DNA of 64,000 bases from Macrotrachela quadricornifera. Its lineage: Eukaryota > Rotifera > Eurotatoria > Philodinida > Philodinidae. Below, piece by piece: positions 47,901 to 59,971 of the stretch. Every line of letters starts with the position of its first letter. Position 1 is the stretch's first letter. A program made the translations under genes and the position numbers. The stretch is taken from contig JAJEKB010019918.1 of the NCBI GenBank assembly GCA_022393335.1, positions 208,628-272,627 on the forward strand, written 5' to 3'. A model generated the notes under the pieces. That model saw nothing but the letters and a program-made list of their open reading frames with translations. It ran no database searches and was not told where the DNA came from.

Positions 47901-49930
47901 TAGAATGTAATAGGATATAAACCTCCCTCTTTAGTCTAAAAATTTGTCTACTCTATTCAGAAAAAAAGATACCGTATGGAATCTAAAAAAAGTTTCCAAA
48001 AATTGAAACATATTCGAAACCATATTCGAGTTTATTTGGAAAATGGTCCCATAGATGAAATTTCTTCTCACCACTAGTATAAAACTACATAACTTATACA
48101 TACCTTTGTCGGGAAGATTTTTTACTTTAGGATATAAAAAATATTGAATGGTGAATGAAAATTTAACATATTTAAATAGATTTTTTTAAGAACTACTCAA
48201 GCGTTTAAGAAGTTATTTTTATTTTTCCAGAGAGATGGAGATATTGAATGATTGATAAAACTTTTTAACACAAGTAGATTTTTTAAAATTATAATGGGGG
48301 GAAGATGAGTATATTAATGATTGTAAATTGAATATGAAACCGCTATTAAAATCAACATTTTCAAATAATAATTTGATAAACGATGATTTTAATCATGAAC
48401 GGCGCAGTTTCAAATTTTTGAGGAAAACAATAAACTTTTAAATAAGTCTATACTCTCCTCCATGTATCAGGGGATTCTGTAGTAGAAGCTTTTTTTCTAA
48501 AACTTAATTTTTCAGAATTATAGCGGTGGAGCTTTGCATATTAATTCACCAAAGAGCAAATTAACAGTCTTATATTACGCAAATGCTTTTTCTTGAAAAC
48601 AAATTTATTCAAAACGAGTTAGCAAACGTTCATGTTTGTTTTTCTCATTATCTTTCATTCACTGATCATTAGATGTGACACTTAATATTCACATGAAAGC
48701 TTTCTGAATATTATAATAGCTGTGTCCTTCCTGAAAGAACTGTGATATAAGAATCTTTTTTCACTTTTGTTGATATGGGATTTCTCCATATCGATAGATT
48801 GGACTTTTCTCCTATGATTTTGTATTAGATGTTGGATGTTTTCTATATATCTTTTGTCCATGTCACTAGGTTACATCCAACACACGCACATATATGTGTA
48901 TTATTGGTAGAAAGAAATAATGAATGTTTGTTCAACAATTATATACAACTCTTTTATTTATTTTAAAAATATTTTTTTGATCTTTTTTGTAGAACTCACA
49001 TAGTTATCTGACGAAAGAAGATAATGAGTGTAAGTTTTAAGTCGAAGTTTTTAGAACTTCTCTCACTCCTCCTCACAGACAGCTGTTCTTGATTACGGAC
49101 AGGAGCGATATTGATGCTTCCCAATATGGACACCACTATTACAGACATCGTTATTATAGATAGTTGCATTTCATTATCAGAAGGCGCAATATAAAAATTG
49201 GTTGCCACATTTATTTGACTTTTTCAAATTATTTATTATACGTATATTTATATTCAATGTGTTTCATTATTATAATAATTCATAATGAATCACGTAAATA
49301 CTGACAGATATGATTACGAAATTTTTGTTGATGCGTTAATTTCATCTTGGAAAACTAAATAGGGAACTTGTACGTCAGTGTCACGAATAAAAGCGAATTA
49401 ATTGTAGAAAAACCATCAGAGGAGTCGAATAAAAAAATTTTCATGCAAAGTTTTGTAGACCTTTATACAGCGCATTTTCTGAAAATATAGTTCAAGATTT
49501 TATCTTTTCTCAAGCCCAGATATACGTGAAATTGAAACTGCTGTAGAAATTTTGGAATATCTTATCAGCCAGTCCACGTAACGGTACACCTCGGTAGGCG
49601 AAGTTGACATACTTGATCGACTGAAGCCAATACTACTATGATATAGAGCAACGTTTATAATACATACATATGCATTTTTAATGTATCCACTTATGGTGTT
49701 TCTATGAAAAAAAAACGCTTCAACGCAGATGTGTCTTAGAAGTGTTGATAATCAAGATCTATTGTATACTTTGGTCTTTAGATTTTTCATACGAACACAT
49801 ATGTCTTTAACAAAACATTCTTTATAAATTGAAGGCACTCTCCATGCGGCATAAACATATATCTCAAGAATTTGAATTCATCACTTCATTACTGATTTAT
49901 TTATGTTTGTATAGATGATACATAAATAAA
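44904..49930. other. Gene-poor region of about 5 kb
   Basis: AT-rich with many stop codons in all frames. ORFs at 45963-46259, 47157-47427 and 48996-49208 lack domain features. Loose repeats occur around 48130-48310, where ATATTGAATG(G/A)T-like segments recur about 105 bp apart. No RNA gene was recognised. Confidence 0.45.
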
Positions 49931-52474
49931 CGTGATTCCGTCACGAAATATCCTTTCAACTCATTTCGAATCAAGAATAATTTTCTTTTTCTTCTAATAA
50001 GTAATGCACTACATACAGTTTTTTGTGCTCTATCAAGTGAGCCAATAGAAAATTTCTAGATATATATTCATAGATTACGGGCGTCGTGACGGAATCACCC
50101 TCTAATGATCAAGTTTTTTTCATGAACAATTAAAGCAAAGATTTTAGGTCAGATTATTGTTTGGAAAATATGTTTATCAGCAAATAACTTATTAATGAGA
50201 TTAAATGATCTGTTAAGAAGCAAAACTATAATGATTTAAGTTGTCTTCTATCAGTTGTTTCAAACTAATACAATCACAATGGTCAAAAGTGATCAAATTA
50301 TCCTTTTAATAAACATTTTTTTTTGGGATTGACATCTCATTTCAGATTTTATATTTTATTTTCTTATTTTATCCTTCTATTCTCTAAATTTAGTTCAATT
50401 CCATAATTTTTTCACGTGACTTTACATTTGTATAGTTCTATATAATCTCTAGCGTATTCGAAGAAAAAGAAAAATTAGTGAAACTTTTCTCTTTCCAACG
50501 ATTTTTTTCGTGTTCATTTGATTCTTTATCGTCTTCAGGGTAAGTATTTTCAAACAGTACTAATATTATTCTTATCCATAGACTTTGTAAATCTTAAATG
50601 ATTTAGTTTGGTTATTTGTTGATGGCATTGACAGGAGCAAAAAGAGCAAAAAATTATCGGGATCGAAGAAAACAAAATCAAACAAAATATATCGAATTTA
50701 AGAAAAAAGATTGTGAACGTAAGGCTCGAAAAAAAGCATCGTTGAATCTGCAGAGAAAGGAAGAATATTTGAAGAAACATAAAATTTCTCAACAACGATA
50801 TCGTGATAAATTAAAAAAAGAAAAAGATAATAGTACAAGGTATAAGTAGTTTAAATGAAAATACTTTTGTATTTTAACACAGCACTTTTATTATTTAGTT
50901 CTTCATACAGCAAACAAACCCTTGCTAAAGCTGTAAAAAAAGTTTTTCGAGTCTTACAAAAGGATTAAAATGGACGAAAGCAAGTTGTACGACGAATCGG
51001 TGAAGATTTGGGTTTATTTGAAGCATCAAAATATCAGCGAACACAAGCACAAATACCTCGAGATGCTGTGAAGAAAGTGCAAGAATTTTATGCAAATGAT
51101 TCCATTTCTTGGCAAGCACCTGGAAAACGTGATTGCATAACAATTCGAGAAAATGGTATTCGTACAAAATTTCAAAAACGGCATTTACTGTATAGTATTA
51201 AGGAAGTTCATTAATTATTTATTCAAGAGCATCCAGGTATGAAGAAAGATCATAATGAAGGAAATTTGATGATAACAGAAATAGAATGCAGCCAATAGTT
51301 TAATAAAAAGAGAGATAGTTTTTGGATTAGTGTGACTTTCTATTTATTTCAATTCCCAGCTGCCAGAGACTTTAATTGCATTTTAATTTTCTATAATCTG
51401 TATTTCTTCAGGTATATCCATCTGTAGATCATCATTTGCCAAACTTCGACCGAAACACATCGTTTTTAAAAATACATTAGCACATCGAGTATGTGTATGT
51501 GTGATACACGAAAATATCAACTTATTGTTGGAAGTATTATCAAGGAAAGTTCAGAGTTTGAAAAACAATTTAAATGAATTTTTATTGAAGTTGGTGTGCA
51601 GTGAAAGTGATGAAAATTGTATGATGTCACGATGTAACAACTGCACAAATAATTTTGATCAATCAATCATGAAGAAGATTATCGATAAAAGAAAAATTAT
51701 TGACTGGTACCAATGGAAAAATAAAAATGGACGTGAACGAAAAGAAAAATTTTCTGGTAAGAGTATGTCTTTATCGTTTTCTTTTAAAAATTGAAGACGA
51801 AGTTTTTTCTACAAACTATTTTATCAAAATAGAAATGACAATTTTTTTTTCATTCTCTTTTTGAATACTCAAAGGCACAGTATAGCAATGCATGAAGGAA
51901 CTAAAAATTAATACACCAAAATATCTTGCTCATGTTTATATTAAACGAAAACAGAGTTCTTACTTCGAACACATAAAAAATCATACTGATGATCAAACAG
52001 TTGTCTGTCAGGTCGATCACTCAGAAAATTTTGGTTTAGCTAATCAAGATCAAGTACAATCAGCTTATTATTCTACCAAGTTCATCTCGATTTTTACTGC
52101 ATACGTTTGGGTGGGAGGTAGTGGTGGAGAAGGTCAAGCATTTGGTCTTGTATCAAATTCAATTAAACATCAATATCATGGAGCCTAACATCCTAGCTAT
52201 ATTTGTTGTAGCAAGAGTTTTGCCACTACGTAGATAGTTGAGCTAAGTTTTATAACTCTTTGAACAGCACTCCAAACTCAATTCCCTTTTGCGTGATTCC
52301 GTAACGCATATATGTTTTAACCATAAAACGACAGCGAAAACTGGGAGTTGCATGAAACTTTTAGCATGTGTAAAGGAACTTGACTTACACAATCTGTGGG
52401 TACCGTCAGCTTTACTCAGTTTGTTTTATTGAAGTAATGGAAAGAAAAAGAGAAAAAAACGTGATTCCGTCACG
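49931..52474 (+). mobile_element. Decayed DNA transposon with CGTGATTCCGTCACG terminal/subterminal sites
   Basis: The 15-bp motif CGTGATTCCGTCACG occurs at 49931-49945, inverted at 50085-50099 (one end base changed), at 52292-52306 (one base changed) and at 52460-52474. No other copies were noticed in the window. The inner part encodes a broken transposase. Sites 50085 and 52292 or 52460 face each other as a terminal inverted repeat would. Paired sites 150-170 bp apart at each end suggest repeated transposase binding sites. Exact ends and target duplication could not be fixed. Confidence 0.6.
50616..52188 (+). pseudogene. Broken multi-exon DDE-type transposase, C-terminal half missing
   Basis: The pieces fit a family of uncharacterised transposon proteins widespread in invertebrates. 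The basic start has AKNYRDRRKQNQTKYIEFKK (50616 on). Putative introns lie at about 50839-50899, 51237-51414 and 51762-51873. Segments in order are VRRIGEDLGLFEASKYQRT, FAKLRPKHIVFKN, VCVCVIHENINLLL, CMMSRCNNC and VDHSENFGLANQDQVQSAYY. The Asp in VDHSENF corresponds to the first catalytic acid. In-frame stops occur near 50967 (TAA), 51212 (TAA) and 51885 (TAG). The remaining catalytic residues, expected further on, are absent. The copy cannot make an active enzyme. The family match is from memory of the motif order, not from a search. Confidence 0.65.
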
Positions 52475-52984
52475 CTTGGACAGGCTGTCCTATCACTGAT
52501 CAAAAAGAAAAGAAAAAAATGGAGCATATGGATGACGTAAAGAAAAATGGAAAATTACAACATACAGAAGAATGCTCATAATTGAAGGATAATAAGAGTA
52601 AGATGCGTCACTTTCTAACATATATCTGAAATGAACAACAATCAACTAAAATATTGTCACCGAAAGAATAAACGCGAATGGCAACACAAGCCAATTAAAA
52701 CAGAAATGATTTAATTATTTTGTTATATCGGCTATGTATAACTATTCTTCTCCTTTCGATGTTTTTTCTTTCTGTATTTTTTCTTTCTATATTTTTCCTT
52801 CTTTTCTTCGACATTTATCATTTCGACGTTTTTCTTTTCTTCCTTTTTCCATCATACCAAGCTGAAAGGTCAATCAGCTCCGCATTCCTAATAACTTTTA
52901 ACCTTTGACCAGGGACAAACACTGAAAATTATATATTTGAGATTTATTCTTAAATGCGGTAGTAGCGTCAAATTTGAAAGTTGA
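52475..52984. other. Spacer with a pyrimidine-rich stretch
   Basis: TTTTCTTTC-type low-complexity sequence at about 52740-52850 produces a spurious ORF. Nothing else was recognised. Confidence 0.4.
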
Positions 52985-53052
52985 ATACAAGTATTCAACT
53001 ATTACTTCAAGTATTCAAGTATTCAAGTATTCAACTATTCAATTATTCAATC
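52985..53052. repeat. Short tandem repeat, units of TATTCAAG / TATTCAAC
   Basis: TATTCAA units recur every 8-9 bases, interrupted once. It directly precedes the GC-rich minisatellite. Confidence 0.75.
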
Positions 53053-53055
53053 AAC

Positions 53056-53270
53056 CTCAGCTGCCCTTGTGTGGCGCTGCTACGCCCTCCTACAGCATTG
53101 CGCCCTCACCCTCAGCTGGCCCTGTGTGGTGCTGTTACGCCCTCACCCTCAGCTGGCCCTGTGTGGTGTTGGTATGCCCTCACCCTCAGCTGGGCCTGTG
53201 TGGTGTTGGTATGCCCTCATCCTCAGCTGGGCCTGTGTGGTGTTGGTATGCCCTCACCCTCACCCAGGTT
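53056..53270. repeat. GC-rich minisatellite with a 37-bp unit, about five copies
   Basis: The unit starts CTCACCCTCAGCTGG and continues CCTGTGTGGTG; four consecutive copies are nearly identical, flanked by degenerate ones. Because 37 is not a multiple of three, all three forward frames are open across the array. Each reads the same Trp/Cys/Pro-rich peptide in rotation, which explains three overlapping ORFs at 52974-53387. The array is much richer in GC than its surroundings. No coding role is inferred. Confidence 0.85.
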
Positions 53271-53890
53271 CTGTGGAGCACCCACTACCAGAACCCACAA
53301 AAAAGTTCTGCAAAACTCCTATTTTTTTTCAGAGTAATCGCGGCCAAGAAATTCAAATCTGATGTTAGTTATTTAAAACTTTTTTGAGAATCATTCTTTT
53401 TACACAAATCACCACTTTTTTTTATAAAAAAAATCTTTATCAGAGTTGACTGAAGGGTAATCGAGGAGGAGGAACTCAAATCTGAAGTCAGTTTTCTAAA
53501 ATTTTTTTTAAAGCTCATTTTTTTAAATAAACGACAAATTTTTAACAAAACACATTTGTTTTTATGAAATTTGGTGAAGGCAATTGATGTTCAGGAAGTT
53601 GAATCTGAATTCGGTTTTTTTAATTTTATAAAAGAATAGCTTGACGGTAGTTTAAAAACACAATTTCTACGAGAAAGAGATGAGCGAGTCTTCAGACGAG
53701 CGTTACTTGTTTTTATTAGCATGTGTTAGGCCATTGTTTGATTTCGGGAAGCATTTGGAAAATGAGAAAAAAGAAAAATCTATGCTTTAGAGCATTAGGG
53801 TTAGTAGACTAAATACGGTAATCAATTAATTAATGAACAGTTTGTTTATTCTCGGCTAAAAAAAAACAAGAAAGAAAAATCTTTGACAGA
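53271..53890. other. Spacer downstream of the coiled-coil gene
   Basis: A/T-rich sequence without an ORF; the right end is presumably the 3' UTR of the minus-strand gene. Confidence 0.35.
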
Positions 53891-55913
53891 TTATTTATAT
53901 GTTAATTGAAGCGGAGGGTTGCGATGATCATATTCATTCAATTCAGTGGCTTGCAATTTTGCTCTAATTTCAATATTTTTGTATTCCTGTGGTGGTTCCA
54001 AACATCTACTGGCATAAGTGTGATAATGACCAAGACACTCGACTTGTCTCAAAAGTTGATTTCCACCCAAAAAAATATCATTTGAATCTTTACTCATTAA
54101 TAATTCAATCTGCGCGTCGACAGATGCTCGAACAGCTAAACAATGCATATAAAAAGAAGAAATACATTTAATTATACTGAAACATGAAAGAAATATTTCT
54201 TGACAGACCTTTTAAAACACCCACCAATGGTGAATATGCTGTAGCACCATTGTTAATCGCTTTTGCCAGAGTTCGAATCTCGGTTAATCACTCTACGAGA
54301 GTATTTCCATGATGACCGATTGTTTCTGTAGTAATATTGACTTCTTTATCAATGTCAATTAAACGATCATTGAGTGAATTGATTTCACGTTGAATTGAAG
54401 TCAGCTTTTCAGGAAGTACCTTCTCCATTTCTTCGACCTCTCGAAGTGTACTTTTGTATTTAGCTTTATAATCGCTAAGGTTTTGTTGTAAATCATCGTT
54501 CACCTTTTGTTTAGCCGCTTCTTGTTCTTCATTCTCTTTAATTCGAGCCATTCTTGACAAAACTAAACTTTCATAGTAATTTTTTTCAACATCACGATTA
54601 GTATTTTCTATCTAGAAATCGGAAAGAGATATTTCGAATTTAGACGTATTCATCTAGTAACAACAGTTAAATTTTCACATACCATGCTTGATTTAAAAGA
54701 TGTCGATGTTGCTGTCCTCCATGGAAACCATTTACTGCGCTCAGTATTTGTTCTTGATTCATATCTACGTAGTAAAGCCGGAATATTCTGAATTTTGTCT
54801 TCAGTTTTCGTGTTTAGCGTTTGCATCTCTTTCGTTCGACGTTTCGTTTCCTCCAAAGCAGCATTTAATCCATCTAGTTTAGTTTGAGTGACATGTATCA
54901 AGTGGCTGTAACGTTCGGTCTCCCCTAAATAAATTGATTCTACATCTTTTCAGAGTAGACGATAACCAGAAGATCTGATCTGCTGATCGGAATGAGAGAC
55001 CTTTCTAGTTTTAATTGATATCAGTCTCCTCTCGATCTCCTGGAGACTTTTGTACGGTAGAATACAATAAAACATCTCAGGTTATTTATACCAGAAAGGG
55101 TTTAATCATTTTACCTTTTTTATGAGCAATTTCACTATATAGTTTCTGTTCTTTTTCATATTCTAATCGAAGCTTATTTTCAATATCAGCCTTTTGTTGT
55201 GCATATTTTGCTGTTTCCGGACCCATAATTTCGAGTAATTGTCTAGTTTGTCCGGCAAATTCGTTGATGGCCGAGCTATTTAAACCTTCAGCTTTTTCAA
55301 TACTTTTATTTAAGTCGTCGAGAGCAGCTTTAACAGTGCGTTGAGCAGCAGCTACTGAAGCCGAAGAACCTAATTACGTATCACTGTTATAAAACTCAAT
55401 TAATAGAAAAATATATTCAAAAAACCTCTGCTGAGTTTGACTAGTTCTGCACCTTGCTTAATGTTAATGGCTAGGTCACGTACTGAACAAAATGATTCCA
55501 TGACAATCGCGCGTGCCTTAACATCTTGATCCAAGCTTTCCACTATAGTTGGTATAACCTACAATCATCAATAAATATCGATATACGAAGGTCATATATT
55601 AAATATATATCTTAAAGTACTGATTGGTAGTTTTACCGAATAAGTATAAAGTGAAACTTACTCGCTTCTGCCAGAATTCGCGATGTTGGGCATTAGCAAG
55701 ATTCGGGACATAATCCGCAACTTTATAGGCTGCAATAACGATAAGTGCAGAACAACTAAATGATGTTTTTAGTTGTTCAGTTTCACTAAGAATTTTGTCG
55801 CGATTGATCAAATCTTGAACAACAATCTCATCAGGAGTCTTTACAGCAACTGTAAGTGTTGGCTTTTCCACCACAGGTTCAGTCTCTTCGAGAGCACCCC
55901 AAAGATCGGCCAT
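53891..55913 (-). pseudogene. Six-exon coiled-coil protein gene with a single in-frame TGA
   Basis: Exons on the minus strand: 55913-55662, 55558-55426, 55369-55115, 54924-54683, 54611-54209, 54135-53891, all with GT-AG introns and consistent phases. They total 1530 nt or 510 codons. The product is almost entirely helical. Residues 1-84 contain a hydrophobic helix (CSALIVIAAYKVADYVPNL). Long heptad-like stretches follow (KAALDDLNKSIEKAEGLNSS, LDGLNAALEETKRRTKEMQT, LREVEEMEKVLPEKLTSIQR). One TGA (54290-54288) interrupts codon 402. The frame stays protein-like after it (LTEIRTLAKAINNGATAYSP) and joins exon 6 cleanly. If the stop is real, a 401-residue product lacks the last 108 residues. It could be a recent nonsense change, an error or an allele. 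I recognise no named family; lack of a signal peptide suggests a cytosolic protein. Confidence 0.7.
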
Positions 55914-57151
55914 AGTTTTTCTATCACACAAAAAGATTCAGTGTATATATCAATATGGAATAATAAACTTTGTTTCGAATAAAAATGTATTGTGGGCTTG
56001 TAACCGTTAATGTGAGACAGTATTGAAACAATTTTCTCCCTTTTATTATTGAAGTTTACTGAGAAAAATCTCCAGTGGGTTTTTTTCTTTTCAGTGTTGG
56101 ATTTTACTAATTATCAGTAATTTTTCAAGAAGAACACTTTCGAAATGAGTTGTTGATATCAGACATTACGTCAACAAAATTCATACCAGCAGTTTCTTTT
56201 TTGGCAATTTCACACCAATACCAAGACGGTACATTTACAAAGACATTAATGATCAGTAGTGTCTAGCGAAAAATCAACGTTTCAAACAGAAAGCTGTGCA
56301 TTTTTATGAGTAAAAAAACGTTTTCTTTTGGTTGAAAAAAGCAAACTGGTAGAGTAAGTTCTTTTAAATGTTTCTTTGAAAAAAAGAATAACTCTTTAAC
56401 GCAATTATATGTGCGCTTCTGCGCACTAAGGCATCTATTCTTGTCTCTTTCATGTTTGAGTAGACGAATAGATCACGAAATTTTATTTGTTTACTTGCAG
56501 TCTTCATAATGTTTTGCTAAGTGCGAATGGTTAAAACTGACAATGGAGATATTTTTACAGATGAGGAAAAACGGGATACATTCGGGTCAAATGAAAGTTC
56601 TCACTGCCAAACTAACCAAGTTAAAATATTAGCTCCTCTTGGCTTGTCTAGAAAGAGATTTCCAATTTTTACGATGTTCACAATGTGAGTATATTAGAAC
56701 TTTAGGATTATTTACATTAATTTTTTATCAAGTGGGAAAGCGCAGCTTCCTAGCACCAGATTGGTTCTTAGGCGCTCAGAAGATATCTAGCAAATGCCGA
56801 GATATTGATAGTTTTAAAGATATTATGTATTTAATTGCTACTTTTGTGATGAACTGACAGCGCTTTCTATCAGATTCACTTACACGTCCAATCTAAGTCA
56901 ATGTTCCTAGTGTTCATCCGCGTATTTACCTATTTTAATCGACTTCTCAACGTAATTTTGCTGTGAAAATATCTGATTGACGCAGTCTTTTTGTAACATC
57001 AAGAAGACTATTCGAGTGAAAATTGCATGAAAGTCTTCATAAATATATCGTGCCTGATAATCTTAACATAGTTTTATTGAAAGTTATAATGCATCTGTAA
57101 TTCGGAGAAAAATTGAAAGAATATCTATCTATTATGGTTGCGTCAAAATGT
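55914..57151. other. Spacer upstream of the coiled-coil gene
   Basis: No convincing ORF; 56639-56857 (plus) lacks domain features. The presumed promoter of the minus-strand gene lies at the left end; no clear TATA box was selected. Confidence 0.4.
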
Positions 57152-57325
57152 AGGGCACTACAGAGTCCTTTTTTTTATAAAATTTTTATTTTGACAGCGG
57201 CAAAATGAGACGACGAGTCCAATGTGTCAAAAAATGCGCTGAGGAGGGTGTCTCATTGCATACATGTATATGTGTAGAATAAAAATAATGCTTAATTTAA
57301 AAAAAAGACCCTGTGGTGCTCTGTA
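57152..57325. mobile_element. Small MITE of about 175 bp with terminal inverted repeats
   Basis: The left end AGGGCACTACAGAGTCCTTT matches the reverse complement of the right end, AGAGCACCACAGGGTCTTTT, with a few differences. T-runs extend the repeat inward. The interior has no ORF. Superfamily and target duplication were not resolved. Confidence 0.65.
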
Positions 57326-57949
57326 TCTTGGCATGCTCTTTCTAACAAAGAAACGAAAATATATTGAATGAGTCTGAGAAGAAGAATCTTGGTCACGACA
57401 TTAGAAAATCATACAACGAGAAAAAAGTGAGAAAGATTTTTATTTTGCTGAAAAAAGCTTTATTTTCAATAGCTGATCACAGAAATCGTCAAAAATTTTA
57501 GATAACGACGACATATTGGGTAAAAACTTATATAATTTGTAGAAGATCTGAAAATAGATTATCTTCCGAAATCGTCTCTGGTTGAGTGGCAAGGGAGCGC
57601 CCAATAAATCATTGGTAAAGTTGCTAACAAATATCCCAATACATTTCTTTAGTTTGCGTCACATGGAACTAGACCAGTTTAAATTCAACTTCTCTTTTTA
57701 GTTGCTGAGAATTCGTTCAGCTATGAAGATTTTTTTCAAGAATCTCCCAATACTAGTGTCGAGCGTATCATTATTCACTAGTCAGGGTACCTTGCACTAG
57801 GGGTATCCAGTGTTGAATCTACTGATGTAATGTATTCACATCGATACCATTCCAAACTGGATGCTCTTGTTTATAAGTTGAGTTGGTTTCGTATGTCTAC
57901 TTAAATGCTGTCTTGATCATCAATTCACTGTAATCAGGTATGGATAAAT
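57326..57949. other. Non-coding spacer
   Basis: No ORF, repeat or RNA gene recognised between the MITE and the palindrome. Confidence 0.35.
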
Positions 57950-58598
57950 CCATGGGAAACGTACCACCTGTATGGAAAAGTGTTTTTCTACTTCGTTCTT
58001 TAAAATTTTCTATGTAGCATCGGATCAGAAATCAATTTTCGGCAAAAAAAAATGTGTTGCTTTTCCTTAAAATACAAAAGATCCAATGCGTTTTCTAGGT
58101 ACATCTAAAGGGGATCATCAAAGTTTTCCCAAGATTTAGTGCTCATATTTTGGACCCTCGTAACACATAATCAGACTAGCACAACCGCCAAAGGACTCCG
58201 TTTTTCCATGTACCTCTACTAGGATATCGTATTTTTCTCTGGAACGACTTATGCATAATTTTGGCCCAAAACGCCTTTTTTCACCAAAAATACAAAGTAG
58301 TCGTTTTGGTTAAAAATAAGATATCCTGGTAGAGGTATATGGAAAAACGGAGTTCTTCAGAGGTTGTATTAGTTTGTTCATGTGCTACCAGAGACCAAAA
58401 TATGAGCTCTAAATCTTGTGAAAACTTGAGTGATTTCCTCTAGATGTACTTAGAAAATGCATTGGATTTCTTGTATTTTAAGGGAAAGTAACACATTTTT
58501 TTCCCCCAAAGTTGTTTTCTGGTCCAATGCTGCATAGAAAATTAAAAAAGAAGTTAAAAAAACATTTTTCCAAATCGTGGTACATTTTCCATGGCTCC
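57950..58598. repeat. Long palindrome, arms about 290 bp, spacer about 60 bp
   Basis: The left arm (about 57950-58240) matches the reverse complement of about 58300-58598 at most positions. Matched parts include AAATGTGTTGCTTTTCCTTA and CGGAGTTCTTCAG-type segments. Neither arm is coding. Foldback or MITE origin is likely. Confidence 0.8.
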
Positions 58599-58832
58599 GC
58601 TCACGCCCTTTTTACCGTTTATGACATATTCTTAAATCCTTTCATGTATCATTGAAAAATGTATGTGAAATGTTTTGTAAACAACAAATATCCGTCGTCA
58701 AAGGTTTATGAAAAGATTTATAAAACACATAAACCCAAAAATAGATTGTTATACGTTACAACTCCAGAAACCCTTACAACGGATTCAAGAACTGCATAAA
58801 TGCGATCATATTACCTCAAAATTTACTGTCAA
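58599..58832. other. Short spacer
   Basis: No feature beyond loose similarity to the tandem array that follows. Confidence 0.3.
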
Positions 58833-59100
58833 AAGGGTATATGGAAGGGTTTAAGAAGCTTAACAATGGTAGAAAAGGTTTACAAAAGGGTAGATAGAAA
58901 TGTTCAAGAAGCGTATCAACCGTATGAAGGATTTATTTAAGGTTAGATGGAAAGATTGAGGAGGTACCTCAACTCTATGAAGGGTTTATGAAAGGATAGT
59001 GGAAGGGTTCGAGAAGTATATAAACTGTACTAAGGGTTTATATAAGGGTAGATGAAAAGGTTCATGAAATTCTTCAATTCTATCAGGAGCTTATGACAAG
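58833..59100. repeat. Diverged tandem repeat with a period of about 53 bp, five copies
   Basis: Units beginning AAGGGTTTAT recur at about 58876, 58927, 58980, 59032 and 59085. Each contains a GGGTAGATGGAAAGG-like core and a TTCAAGAAG-like core in fixed order. Copies differ by roughly a quarter, so the array is old. Confidence 0.65.
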
Positions 59101-59971
59101 CTATAAACAATGGATAATAGCAGTTATCAACCTTTGGAAATAGGGGTGAAACAAATCCTTTTCAACTGCTTAAAGAATGTAAATTTTCGGTATAAAAACT
59201 CTTCGAATCCAACTAAATCAGCGTGTCAATTAGAACCAGTTCTATTCATTCTCTCTGATACTCGTATTTATTTAAACAAAGCTTAGAAGTTCTTTTAAAA
59301 TTTGGTAAATAAATACCAGTATCAGGCAAAATGAATAAAACTGCTTATAACTAGCAAACAGATTTGGTTGGATTTGGAGAGTTTTTATATCGAAAATTTA
59401 CAATCTTTATCCTGATAAAAAAGATTTCTTGTACTCATATTTGTAAAGGTATTTGGTGCAGTACAAATAAGTGTTCGGGGTAATTATTATTTTCCGAGAG
59501 TTTCAAACGCGGTTAAAGAAGGTCTTCGCTTAAGAAGTTGACAATCTTTACGAGTGTTTTCTTGAGCATTGTGAATGATCCAAAATTCATTGATAACGGA
59601 TAGAAAACTCCATAGCACTCGGTCACTTATTCAGGACAGAGATAGATAATTATATCCAAAAATGATTTGCAACCGAAACACTTTCATTCTAGATCCCTTA
59701 TAATATGTTGGATAACTATTAGAATAACTCAATAAAAAGAAGAAAAGTAAAGAAAACATTCTTATTTGATTTCTCGCATAGAACGGAGAATACCTATCAG
59801 GATAATTTAATAAAGGGAAAAAAAATGGAAGAAAGCTATGTATTCGATTGGTCTCTAAAGGTGCTGAAGAGCTATTAGACTAATGCAAAGAAGAAAAATT
59901 AAAGAAAATTGGTTTACTCGATCTATATTATAAGATACCACAAAAACTATCGTGAGTACGAAATGCGGAAA
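59101..59971. other. Non-coding spacer
   Basis: AT-rich with no ORF of note and no RNA gene. Confidence 0.35.

Noticed and set aside
52985..53270. Regular repeats considered as a CRISPR-like array
   Set aside because: Units are head-to-tail without unique spacers, and the genome is eukaryotic; they are simple tandem repeats.
54255..54280. GTTCGAATCTCGG resembling a tRNA T-loop/B box
   Set aside because: It lies inside exon 5 coding sequence of the coiled-coil gene, with no A box or cloverleaf partner strands around it.
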